Source: a virus. Taken from it: a stretch of 27,609 nt of DNA. The notes under the pieces are model-generated. The model searched no databases and was not told the origin of the DNA. It was given only the letters and a program-made list of their open reading frames with translations. Position 1 is the stretch's first letter. Each line of letters begins with the position of its first letter. A program made the position numbers and the translations under genes. The stretch covers positions 1-27,609 of the IMG/VR virus record IMGVR_UViG_3300046004_002771. The stretch is one strand, 5' to 3'. Below, one piece after another: positions 1-8,011 of the stretch.

Positions 1-2
1 TC

Positions 3-2642
3 ATGGCGCAAGATGAGGATTTCGTCACTCAACTATATGGCGGGACAGAAACGGAAAAGGATATCTCGCTGGCACAAGTATTCGAAGCGATCGATAATAC
101 GCCTCAGATCACAATTGCCGAGAGCGGTGTTACTGCTGGTCTCAATATCAAAGATGTTCGAATCGAACAATTCGTTGGGCCGACCGAACGTTATCGCAAT
201 ACCAACATGACGCTCATCACCATGCAGGTTGATGAACCTCTCGGAACATCGTTGCTCGAAACAATGCGGAATGCTGCATTGGAGTTGCGCGTTCGCAACC
301 TGGACAAATGTCCGTATTTCCTCGAACTTACCTTCATTGGATACCAAGGCGACGACAGCGATGGAAATGTCGGCGACACGGTCACCAATCTATTGGCCAA
401 TGACAAGTTCGACAATGGCGGGAGATGGCTATACGAGGTCGCTGTTACCAATATCGATACCGAACTCGAAACGGCTGGTAGCCGATATACGCTGTCAATG
501 CGCCCACACAACGAATCAGCTTTTGACAATGAGCTAAATGTCGTTCCGTCATTTGGACAGGCCAAGGGCGAAACGGTCGGACAATTTCTTGAGAGCTTCA
601 AAGCACAGTTGAACGAACTCTGGAGGTTCCGCTATGGCCGCCCCGTCTATACGTTTGATTTCAAACTGCACGGGATAAACAATCTGGAAGGCGACGACCC
701 GAGCCAATTTCGCATTGCTCCACTAACGCCAGATGAAGAGAGCATCCGAAGCTTTTCGTGGGTGGGTGGATCGGCATTGCCGATAATGCATTTGATGGGC
801 GGCGCCAGAATTCAGGATGTCATCGAGCATTTGTTTGCCTCGACCGATAAAGGCGCGGCGATCATCAAAGCTGTAAAGAAAACGATGGATGTCGATGAAG
901 CCAAGGACAAGTCAACCATGGACTTGTTCAGGAAGTCTATTCTGTTGAGAATAGAACCGGATGTCGATCTCGGTATATACGATCCGATTATCAACAATTA
1001 CCAAAAGCATATCACATTCCACATTTGGGGATACTACACCCAGAATGTGATTCTGTCTCGTGCCCAAGAAATCAATGCGTCAGACAATTCCGTTCAGGCC
1101 CATATGGTTCGTGAATTACTCGACAAGGGATTTTTCCGCAAACGATACGACTATCTCTTCACTGGTCTCAACACGGAAGTTCTGCGACTTGATATCAAAT
1201 ACAATATGGCTTGGAACGTTGCTCTTCCGACCTTGGCCCAATTCGGAACCGATATCGAGCAATCTGTTACCAATGCCAAAGTTGGCGATCAGGTTTTGGC
1301 GGATAGGTTGGCGGCTCAGCGATATACTGAAGCACAAGAAGAATTCAAGAAATACCAAAACAACGTAGTCGAGATAAACAATTCGCTGGCATCCCCTGAT
1401 TTGACTGAAGAAGATCGTCGGCGGCTACAGAGAGAATACGAAGCAGCTAGACGGGCGGAATTGGACGCCAGGAAAAAGGTTGATGCCCTTCAAGCTGAAC
1501 AACTCGAAATCGCGGCCAGAGTAGCACAAACCGATCAAGACATACGAGCTAGTCGGTCTCATAAGGGTAAATGGCGCGGTTATGCCGAAGACCTCGAAAC
1601 GCCGTCTGTCCAGGATAGCGGAGCCATCCCTCTGATGATTTCCTATCGGGAAATGAATATCGGCGAGGGGAAACAACAAACCGGAACAGGTTTCGAAAAA
1701 CCAGTAAACGGTGAACGAGGTATCTATGGCGCGATCCTGGAACAGGTCTATGGTCCATTATCGGCGGCACTTCTCAACATCGAAATGGATATTCGCGGCG
1801 ATCCCTATTGGCTGAGTTACTCCAATATCGAACGCCGCATGCATATGCGCGGAAGCAACTCTCCGGTATTGAACTCTGAAGTCAATTCCCCGAATTACAT
1901 CGAGGGAGACAATGTCGTTCAACTTCATTTCAAGTATCCGTTCAATATAGATTCGGAGACCGGCGACATTAATATTCGTGCTGGCGACAAGTTCAATGGA
2001 CTGTATCGTATCACGAAAGTCATTCATCAGTTCGCTGGTGGAGAGTTCAAACAAACACTTACGGGCATTCGCTATACACTGGTCGATATTGCGCGAGCTT
2101 TGGAGTGGGATGGCATCGAAGGTGGCGCCGTTTCAAAACCAGGATCGACTGGTAGAACCGAACTGGTGAGCCCTCCGCCGAGTGCGGCTGCTGGAGCCAG
2201 AACGACTCCTGGTCCGGCTGCCGGTCCAAGAGGAATTCGGAATAACAATCCCGGAAACATCAAGACTTCGTCTATCCGTTGGCAAGGGCAAACGGGAAGT
2301 GACGGAACATTCGTGACTTTCGATACACCGGAGAGCGGAATTCGTGCACTTTCCAAGAACCTTTTGGCCAAACAAGACTTGCACGGTTTGGGGACCGTTC
2401 GCGATATCATCAGTGATCAGACCTGGGGCTGGGCGCCTGCTTCAGACGGCAACGATCCGGTAGCGTATTCGAAATTTGTGGCAGAACGAATGGGAGTGTC
2501 GCCGACTCAGCAAATAAACCTGCATGATCCTGCCACATTGGCCAAATTTACTGCGGCGATTATACAAGTAGAAAATGGCAAACAACCGTATTCACAGAGT
2601 ATAATAAATTCCGGTGTCAGTAGAGCACTGGCGGGAGATTAA
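3..2642 (+). CDS. Baseplate hub-like tail protein with C-terminal RNNNPGNI-type domain
   Basis: This 879-residue reading frame starts at an ATG two bases from the window edge, so the true start could lie further upstream. Residues 1 to about 420 form a large globular region without a motif I can name. Residues about 430-515 are a charged, Ala/Glu/Arg-rich coiled coil. A further globular part (about 530-720) leads to a Pro/Ala/Gly/Ser-rich linker (about 720-742). The last 137 residues open with RGIRNNNPGNIK, a signature of a domain in phage virion proteins and lysins often annotated as structural protein P5-like and presumed muralytic. The gene lies two bases before a gp5-like spike gene. In T4 the spike partner is the hub gp27, so a hub role is inferred from position. 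The coding and linker calls are firm; the hub name is moderate. Confidence 0.75.
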   Translation: MAQDEDFVTQLYGGTETEKDISLAQVFEAIDNTPQITIAESGVTAGLNIKDVRIEQFVGPTERYRNTNMTLITMQVDEPLGTSLLETMRNAALELRVRNLDKCPYFLELTFIGYQGDDSDGNVGDTVTNLLANDKFDNGGRWLYEVAVTNIDTELETAGSRYTLSMRPHNESAFDNELNVVPSFGQAKGETVGQFLESFKAQLNELWRFRYGRPVYTFDFKLHGINNLEGDDPSQFRIAPLTPDEESIRSFSWVGGSALPIMHLMGGARIQDVIEHLFASTDKGAAIIKAVKKTMDVDEAKDKSTMDLFRKSILLRIEPDVDLGIYDPIINNYQKHITFHIWGYYTQNVILSRAQEINASDNSVQAHMVRELLDKGFFRKRYDYLFTGLNTEVLRLDIKYNMAWNVALPTLAQFGTDIEQSVTNAKVGDQVLADRLAAQRYTEAQEEFKKYQNNVVEINNSLASPDLTEEDRRRLQREYEAARRAELDARKKVDALQAEQLEIAARVAQTDQDIRASRSHKGKWRGYAEDLETPSVQDSGAIPLMISYREMNIGEGKQQTGTGFEKPVNGERGIYGAILEQVYGPLSAALLNIEMDIRGDPYWLSYSNIERRMHMRGSNSPVLNSEVNSPNYIEGDNVVQLHFKYPFNIDSETGDINIRAGDKFNGLYRITKVIHQFAGGEFKQTLTGIRYTLVDIARALEWDGIEGGAVSKPGSTGRTELVSPPPSAAAGARTTPGPAAGPRGIRNNNPGNIKTSSIRWQGQTGSDGTFVTFDTPESGIRALSKNLLAKQDLHGLGTVRDIISDQTWGWAPASDGNDPVAYSKFVAERMGVSPTQQINLHDPATLAKFTAAIIQVENGKQPYSQSIINSGVSRALAGD

Positions 2643-2644
2643 AA

Positions 2645-4525
2645 ATGGCGCCGACATACAGAGCAGATAAACCAATTAAGGGTTATAGAGCGATACTGCC
2701 GACGACCGGCGTATTTGGTATGCACATCGGTATCGTAAAGAAAAACGATGATCCTCAACGAATGGGTCGTTTGATGGTCTGGATACCGGAGTTCGGTGGT
2801 GATCCAGATAATGCGACTAATTGGATCAACGTTAGCTATGCGTCTCCGTTTGCTGGTTCCACGCCGTCCAGTGCTTTGAGAAAAGATGGCGAAGACATGG
2901 CGTCGTCATCGCAATCTTATGGTTGGTGGGCAGTGCCGCCCGATCTCGATAACCAAGTTCTGTGTTGCTTTGCCAATGGCAATATCTCGCACGGGTATTG
3001 GATTGCATGCATTTACCAGCAAAACATGAACCAGATGGTTCCCGGTATTGCCTCTGCCACGCCGACTGATGAACAAGCCGTTCGGTGTGGTGTCGAGCCT
3101 CCGACTGTTGAATACAACCGATGGAGTGATCAGAATCCAAATGCACCTCGCCGCCCGGTATTTGAACCCCTGGACGGAGGATTGTCACGAGAAGGATTGT
3201 ATCCAGACCCACAACGCGGACCTTCTTCTACATCCGCGAGACGTGAGGCCCCGAGCGCAGTATATGGAATGCTGTCGCCGAGAGGAAATACCTTCCATAT
3301 TGATGATAATCCCGAAAACGAGTTCATTCGGTTGCGGACCAGAACGGGAGCACAAGTTCTCGTCAACGAAACAACCGGCTTCGTTTACATCAACTCCCGA
3401 GATGGTAACTCGTGGATCGAAGTCAGCGATGTCGCCGTGGATATTTACAGCCTCGGAACCGTGAACCTTCGTTCGGAAGGTTCGCTGAATATCCACGCCG
3501 ACGCCAGCCTAAACATTGAAGCTGATGGTAATCTCAACTTCCGTGCTGGTGGAAACATCACGATGCAGAGCGCGGTGAACCTAGACGTGTCGGTCAATGG
3601 CCACACGGCATTCAATTCTGGTGGCGCATTTTCTGCTGTGACCAATGGAGACCTTGGGTTGGTATCAGCCGGGGCGATCGGTCTGGAAGCCGGGGGTAAT
3701 ATTTTCCAGGGCGCGGGCGGCAATCATGTTCGTAATGCCGCGATCATCTATGACAATAGCGGCGGGTCTGGGTCGGCAGTTAATTTGACTGCGGCGGTCG
3801 CCACGATGAACACACTCCCCGAGGTTACTGGCGAAGCCCCGTGCTACACGGCCACGACCCGTAAAACCATATTGCATAGAATGCCGACGCACGAACCGTA
3901 TGTCGAGCACCCGTCTGCGGGAGATGCCCCGCCTGCTTCAAAGGCGTCCGAGTATCCTACCGCAGAAGAAACCGAATCAGTCGCCGATGGGCCTGTTCCC
4001 GTTGGCGAACCGGCCAATTCGATTTCAAACCTCTCAGCTACTGAATTGGATTGGTTGACTTGCTGCATGATCGACGAGGCGGCGAACCAGGGCGATGATG
4101 GATTGGCCGCTGTCGCCCAAGTCGTCAAAAACCGGATGGCGATGCGCCAATCCAGCGATGGCACGATCAAGTCTACGGTGTTGTGGCCAAACCAGTTTTC
4201 GGGTTTCTATTTCGACACTTCGCCGAAGTGGCATCGTGTTTGTTCTGATCGCAAATGCGCGGAACAGCGCGGACTTCAGAAAATAGAACGATACAAGAAG
4301 AATAAATCAAAGTGGGATCATGCATATGACATCGGTAGACGAGTCATGGCCGGGACCTATAGCGGCGGCGCGGGATATCAAGCAATCCGAGCCAACAAGA
4401 GATGCACGATGTATCTCAACCTACCGGTAACCAAGGCAAACAATCCAAAAGGAAGTTGGACTGGTTGGGCCAAGGATTCCAAAAAAGTAACCACAGTCAA
4501 GGACCATACATTCTACCTAGCATGA
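2645..4525 (+). CDS. gp5: Baseplate spike (gp5-like) with OB-fold, octapeptide beta-helix and SleB-type hydrolase domain
   Basis: This 626-residue protein is a membrane-piercing tail spike. Residues about 22-110 contain the OB-fold seen in gp5/VgrG spikes (FGMHIGIVKKNDDPQRMGRL, then VWIPEFGGD). Residues about 272-359 consist of about eleven consecutive eight-residue units such as SLNIHADA, SLNIEADG, NLNFRAGG and AIGLEAGG, the pattern of the T4 gp5C trimeric beta-helix. After an acidic, Pro-rich linker, residues about 457-626 match the SleB/Hydrolase_2 cell-wall hydrolase family: a Glu at residue 478 in DEAANQGDDG, AVAQVVKNRM, PNQFSG, and a terminal DHTFY. The second Glu of the usual EArGE motif is Gln here. 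In T4 the lysozyme sits before the helix; here the hydrolase follows it. A GGGAG ribosome site at 2633-2637, seven bases before the ATG, supports the start. The stop overlaps the next gene as ATGA. Confidence 0.9.
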   Translation: MAPTYRADKPIKGYRAILPTTGVFGMHIGIVKKNDDPQRMGRLMVWIPEFGGDPDNATNWINVSYASPFAGSTPSSALRKDGEDMASSSQSYGWWAVPPDLDNQVLCCFANGNISHGYWIACIYQQNMNQMVPGIASATPTDEQAVRCGVEPPTVEYNRWSDQNPNAPRRPVFEPLDGGLSREGLYPDPQRGPSSTSARREAPSAVYGMLSPRGNTFHIDDNPENEFIRLRTRTGAQVLVNETTGFVYINSRDGNSWIEVSDVAVDIYSLGTVNLRSEGSLNIHADASLNIEADGNLNFRAGGNITMQSAVNLDVSVNGHTAFNSGGAFSAVTNGDLGLVSAGAIGLEAGGNIFQGAGGNHVRNAAIIYDNSGGSGSAVNLTAAVATMNTLPEVTGEAPCYTATTRKTILHRMPTHEPYVEHPSAGDAPPASKASEYPTAEETESVADGPVPVGEPANSISNLSATELDWLTCCMIDEAANQGDDGLAAVAQVVKNRMAMRQSSDGTIKSTVLWPNQFSGFYFDTSPKWHRVCSDRKCAEQRGLQKIERYKKNKSKWDHAYDIGRRVMAGTYSGGAGYQAIRANKRCTMYLNLPVTKANNPKGSWTGWAKDSKKVTTVKDHTFYLA

Positions 4526-5115
4526 CAAACATTTCAGCATTCAAAATCACGCCAACTGTGTTGGCAGCAATCAGACACGCTCACGCCGTGTCGCAAATCG
4601 ACTTCGGTTTCCTTATGGCAATGTGTGCTCAAGAAAGCGCATTTAATCCATTGGCCAAACCGGGAATCAACCCAAAGACTGGCAAGAGATATTCCAGTGC
4701 CGTTGGCCTGTATCAATTTCTCGATGCGACCTGGGCGGGCTTAGTTCAAAAATATGGGCTCAAGTATCGAATTGGTATCAATGATCGAGAAAATCCCATG
4801 GCGAATGCCATTATGGGTGCGTTGTTTGCCAAAGAGAACGCCGACTATCTGACCAAGAAAGGTCACAAGGTCGGGAGAACGGAGCTATATATGGGCCACT
4901 TCCTCGGAGCCGGTGGAGCAAACGTGTTCCTTAGTGCTTTGGCGAAAAACCCATCCGCAAAAGCGGCTAACATCACGGAAAGTGCCGCCAAGGCCAATCC
5001 GTCGATCTATTACAAAAACGGCGTAGCAAAGACGCTGGCTGAAGTATACGCGTTTTTCCAAGCCAAGATTGAACCCAACGCAACTGCTTTTGCCGCTGCT
5101 TATAAAGCGGCCTAA
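4522..5115 (+). CDS. SLT-like lytic transglycosylase, probably virion-associated or endolysin
   Basis: This 197-residue protein has the lysozyme-like SLT fold signature. The catalytic Glu is E38 in AMCAQESAFNP, followed by SAVGLYQFLDATW at residues 59-71 and an aromatic/Gly-rich segment (YMGHFLGAGGAN) typical of the helical core. Such enzymes cleave the MurNAc-GlcNAc bond of peptidoglycan. There is no signal peptide or membrane segment, so the protein either needs a holin for export or travels in the tail. I chose the ATG at 4522, which overlaps the stop of the spike gene as ATGA. An in-frame ATG at 4402 lies inside the hydrolase domain of the previous gene and is unlikely. No good ribosome site precedes 4522, so translation is probably coupled. 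Position after hub and spike suggests a tail-tip function; a lysis endolysin is the alternative. Confidence 0.85.
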   Translation: MTNISAFKITPTVLAAIRHAHAVSQIDFGFLMAMCAQESAFNPLAKPGINPKTGKRYSSAVGLYQFLDATWAGLVQKYGLKYRIGINDRENPMANAIMGALFAKENADYLTKKGHKVGRTELYMGHFLGAGGANVFLSALAKNPSAKAANITESAAKANPSIYYKNGVAKTLAEVYAFFQAKIEPNATAFAAAYKAA

Positions 5116-5837
5116 ACGATTTCGTGCCTACCCAGTTTCAGGGGATGATCTTTTGGTCTCCTGATCTGGGGTTCGGCGGGAAGCTGCAATTCTTCCAACC
5201 CGCTATCTCTGAAGAGATAGTGGTAAAAAGGCACTTCTGGCGGACAGCCAGGATATTTTGAATCCGGGTAACGGCCAGCGTGACGATAGAACTCGCATGC
5301 ACGATCGAACGATGGCGAGGCGCCATAGAAGAACAAGTCACCAACTCTTCTTCCGAAATTCGGATCATCATACGAGTGGACGGTATAGAGAGTATTTGGT
5401 TCCGGTATGGGAAATCTTGCCAGAACCGATAGCGGCTCTCTGGCAAATACCAAATCCATTCGACCACGAACGCATATGTCGTAATCAAATCCATTGTCGA
5501 TTTCGTGATTACGCTTCAACTGCGACGCAACCATCATTGAATAGAATTGTGATGCTTGCCATTTAACCGATGACGGTTCTTTGCTTTGACGAATGATGCC
5601 GCGTTCTGGTTCCCGACACCCGTCGATACGCATGGCGACTGGCTTATATGCACTTCGAAATTTCTCGATATCCAAGGGGTCTATTTCATGATCACCATCG
5701 TGGGTCGTGTTCTTGGACCATGTGTGGACGAAAATATCGAATTCGACATCGCCGTGACGGCGAAACATTGGTTCCCACCATGAAAGACACGACTCCCAGG
5801 TTCGCATCTGACCGGATAAGCAAATCGCTACTTTCAT
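5112..5837 (-). CDS. Putative glycosyltransferase-like protein (CLSGQMRTW type)
   Basis: This 241-residue protein begins KVAICLSGQMRTWESC. That opening is shared by a loosely annotated set of glycosyltransferase-like proteins in phages and viruses, usually followed by a D-x-F-x-H-x-W segment (here FDIFVHTWS at residues 33-41). YDICVRGRMDLVF at about 119-131 resembles the R-x-R-x-D-x-x-F metal/sugar-nucleotide region of that set, with D128 as the candidate acidic ligand. It is the last gene of the minus-strand unit. Its ATG overlaps the stop of the 275-residue glycosyltransferase as ATGA, and its own stop overlaps the stop of the convergent transglycosylase gene. Substrate and acceptor cannot be read from the sequence. 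The transferase call is moderate because the family is poorly characterised. Confidence 0.65.
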   Translation of the reverse strand: MKVAICLSGQMRTWESCLSWWEPMFRRHGDVEFDIFVHTWSKNTTHDGDHEIDPLDIEKFRSAYKPVAMRIDGCREPERGIIRQSKEPSSVKWQASQFYSMMVASQLKRNHEIDNGFDYDICVRGRMDLVFAREPLSVLARFPIPEPNTLYTVHSYDDPNFGRRVGDLFFYGASPSFDRACEFYRHAGRYPDSKYPGCPPEVPFYHYLFRDSGLEELQLPAEPQIRRPKDHPLKLGRHEIV

Positions 5838-6661
5838 TTCATCTCTATGAAGAAACGTGAGATGCTGGGTTCGAGATATCGAATTTCGATGCCGGTAGCG
5901 AGCATGATTTTGTTTTCCAGACTATCGATGGCCGCGCGCATATCGACTTTCGATGCCTCGTTTTCCCAGTGATCATTGAACCAATCGAAATCACGAACGA
6001 CCGTTGGATCGAATCCCTCGTCCAACATGCGTGCCCACCCTGCCCGAGTTCCGAAAATGGCGGCATCACCAAACGGTGTGTGCGATCCAACACAAGACCA
6101 CATGCGAAGGTTTCGGAGATTGAAAGGGTGTAGGTCGATCATTTTTTCAGGATCAACCCGGCGGCCCCGATCCATGCAGAGTTTGACGCCTTCTCGAAAT
6201 CCAACCCGGTAGGCTTGATAGTTGGACCCGAACTCTACGCTCGAATATACGATGGACGAATGTTCGTAGCCGTCTTGCCAGCAAAAATCGATAGCAGTGT
6301 CGGATGAATCATTGATTTCGTGTCCGGCGCCGCCGTTCAGCACAAACTCTTTATTCCAAATCTTGATCCCGCCATTGCCGTATTGGAGACCGTTTATGGT
6401 ATTACGAGCGGCATAGGACAAACAGGCCGAGACAGCAGGAGCGGAATTCTGTTCAAAGAACGATTGATCAACGACGTTGTCAGCGTCAATGGTGATGAAC
6501 CGATCAGTTTCGGATAACTTTGCTGCCATTTCATGGACCGCGCCGAAACCTTTCACTCCATGAATTCGTTGAGCCCATGGTGCTTTGTTCAACAGGTCGG
6601 CCCAATGCTCCTCGGCGTTGGGCTCATCATAGGATAGGAAAAACAAGTCTAGTTCATTCAT
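5834..6661 (-). CDS. GT-A type glycosyltransferase
   Basis: This 275-residue protein shows a GT-A-like glycosyltransferase pattern. The N-terminal strand LDLFFLSYDEPNAEEHW resembles phage glycosyltransferases opening with S-Y-D-E-P-N. A conserved HGVKGFGAVHEMAAKLS segment precedes the D-x-D metal/nucleotide-sugar motif ITIDADNVV (D59, D61). Residues GGAGHEIND and the C-terminal DFDWFNDHWEN may contribute to the acceptor pocket. The start ATG overlaps the stop of the 166-residue gene (ATGA at 6658-6661), and the stop overlaps the 241-residue gene in the same way, so the product is made as part of a coupled cassette. It could modify tail fibres, virion proteins, phage DNA or host surface glycans; the sequence does not decide. 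The fold-level call is fairly confident. Confidence 0.8.
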   Translation of the reverse strand: MNELDLFFLSYDEPNAEEHWADLLNKAPWAQRIHGVKGFGAVHEMAAKLSETDRFITIDADNVVDQSFFEQNSAPAVSACLSYAARNTINGLQYGNGGIKIWNKEFVLNGGAGHEINDSSDTAIDFCWQDGYEHSSIVYSSVEFGSNYQAYRVGFREGVKLCMDRGRRVDPEKMIDLHPFNLRNLRMWSCVGSHTPFGDAAIFGTRAGWARMLDEGFDPTVVRDFDWFNDHWENEASKVDMRAAIDSLENKIMLATGIEIRYLEPSISRFFIEMK

Positions 6662-7158
6662 CGCTTTATCGTAATCGGAATTGTTGTCGGGCTGGTATAT
6701 ATATCGTGCGTCTTGTTCCGTATTCCTAACGCGTATTCGATCGAAATTTCCATTTCAGCACGGGGCGTGAGTAAAGCGCAAAGAGCTAATGGATCGTCAG
6801 CTTCCGTTATCGCGATAAAAGGATCGTCGGTTAGCCAAATTCGATCAAAGGCCCCAGAGAGCGTCAGGAGACCGTTCGCGTGGTTCACGACACCGAGTGA
6901 CGGGCCAGACACTGAACGGTCTTCCACGGCTCTCCTGAGGCCTGGGGGACCATGATTGATCGTTGTCGATATCATGGCAAGGCAACCGGCCTCGTTCCAA
7001 CCGATATACCAATCAGATGGCGAGAGTTCGCCGCGAAGGAAAGATCGTGCGGTCTCTTCGTCGATTTCGATTTTGGAATATTGCTCTAACGTTTCGTCGG
7101 TTCGAAAGGAAACGCCACGAATGCTCCCATCGGTATCATAATACATATGGGCGGGCAT
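6658..7158 (-). CDS. Hypothetical protein within the glycosyltransferase cassette
   Basis: I do not recognise this 166-residue protein. It begins with MYYDTDGSIRGVSF at residues 5-18, a short beta-rich opening with a charged DTDG turn. Residues about 30-50 follow an FLRGELSPSDWYIGWNE pattern reminiscent of small phage virion-associated proteins. The middle is beta-rich and there is no membrane segment, cysteine cluster or signal peptide. The start at 7158 is favoured over the in-frame ATG at 7146 because an AAAGG ribosome site lies seven bases upstream of it. This makes the gene overlap the end of the 291-residue glycosyltransferase gene by 23 bases, the longest overlap in the cassette. The stop shares ATGA with the 275-residue gene. 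Being enclosed by transferases suggests an acceptor, adaptor or structural protein, but that is inference. Confidence 0.75.
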   Translation of the reverse strand: MPAHMYYDTDGSIRGVSFRTDETLEQYSKIEIDEETARSFLRGELSPSDWYIGWNEAGCLAMISTTINHGPPGLRRAVEDRSVSGPSLGVVNHANGLLTLSGAFDRIWLTDDPFIAITEADDPLALCALLTPRAEMEISIEYALGIRNKTHDIYTSPTTIPITIKR

Positions 7159-8011
7159 CGAGCAGCCTTTCGTATTTGGAAATTATATCATCGGTCAGAG
7201 CAGATTTGACATGATAGTGAACCGGAAGTGTTTGCTGAAAAACGCCGATATGAACCGATCCATCATTGTGTAGTTTCAAATCTACGTGTTTGGTCCAGTC
7301 GTCATTTGACGTTTCTGGCCAATTTTGCAATTTGGTTTTCATGTGAACGAATCGCGGGATCGGGAAACCCGAAAACGTCATGGTATTTTCGGCATCCAGA
7401 ATTTTAACCGCCATAGCGAATACGACATCGGTCGTTTGGGGCTGCCTCGTTTGGGGCGTCAACCTGTTTACGAAGTCGTCCCAGTTGTTCCATATCGTAT
7501 CGACCATATCGAAAAGTTGCTGGGCGTGGTCTGAGTGTTTGAAATACATGAAAGCGGTGTAGATGTTCGGAAGTTCATTATCGGTAAAGACCCGTCTGTA
7601 ATGATCCGACGTGATGGTTTCGCCGCGATACGTTTCTACAGCGGTCGATATCCACACATCTTGTTTCGCTAAAATGTCCCACCATGCACTGATGTCTTCC
7701 GAAAATAACATGTCGGCATCTAGCTTTATGGTCTCTTCATACGGAGAGACGTGATAGGCCTTCCATTCATTTTCCAGTTTCCATGCCGATTCTTCAGCCG
7801 CATCACCCCATGGAACTTCTATGATCTCGTCAAAGACATCTCGATACTTGGGTTCAATTTCCGTTCCAGGAGTAACGATGATAGACAACCACGGAATGGT
7901 TGATTGTGATGTCTTCAAGCTCATCGCTAAGGCATAGGCCAGTCGGACGTAATCAATAGACGAATTTTGGGCGATCGTAAGAAAGCCACGCTTTCGTTTG
8001 AACTCCCTCAC
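7136..8011 (-). CDS. Putative GT-A glycosyltransferase, paralogue of the 278-residue neighbour
   Basis: This 291-residue protein carries a D-x-D motif in TIKLDADMLF (D98, D100), preceded by KAYHVSPYEET. The same arrangement, AYHLSPYDET then MMIDADYLI, occurs in the gene immediately upstream, so the two are evidently paralogues. Later segments such as PNIYTAFMYFKHS and PQTTDVVFAMAVKIL fit the acceptor-side half of a GT-A enzyme, and a His-rich PVHYHVKS lies near the C-terminus. The start is GTG rather than ATG: the upstream gene's stop overlaps it as GTGA, and a GAGGA ribosome site lies seven bases before it. The alanine- and leucine-rich opening (residues 11-32) is the usual first Rossmann-like strand and helix. 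Sugar donor and acceptor are unknown. Confidence 0.75.
   Translation of the reverse strand: MREFKRKRGFLTIAQNSSIDYVRLAYALAMSLKTSQSTIPWLSIIVTPGTEIEPKYRDVFDEIIEVPWGDAAEESAWKLENEWKAYHVSPYEETIKLDADMLFSEDISAWWDILAKQDVWISTAVETYRGETITSDHYRRVFTDNELPNIYTAFMYFKHSDHAQQLFDMVDTIWNNWDDFVNRLTPQTRQPQTTDVVFAMAVKILDAENTMTFSGFPIPRFVHMKTKLQNWPETSNDDWTKHVDLKLHNDGSVHIGVFQQTLPVHYHVKSALTDDIISKYERLLDARPYVL

Noticed and set aside
2601-2611. ATAATAAAT as a late promoter for the spike gene
   Set aside because: It does not match NATAAATA, lies about 35 bases inside the previous gene and the spike gene has a good ribosome site for coupled translation.
4402-4524. Earlier start for the SLT-like protein
   Set aside because: The extra 40 residues are coded inside the C-terminal hydrolase domain of the spike gene in another frame. 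The ATGA at 4522 gives a clean family-like start.
7136-7158. Overlap of 23 bases as evidence for a frameshift
   Set aside because: Both frames end or begin cleanly and the later one has its own AAAGG ribosome site, so simple overlapping genes explain it.
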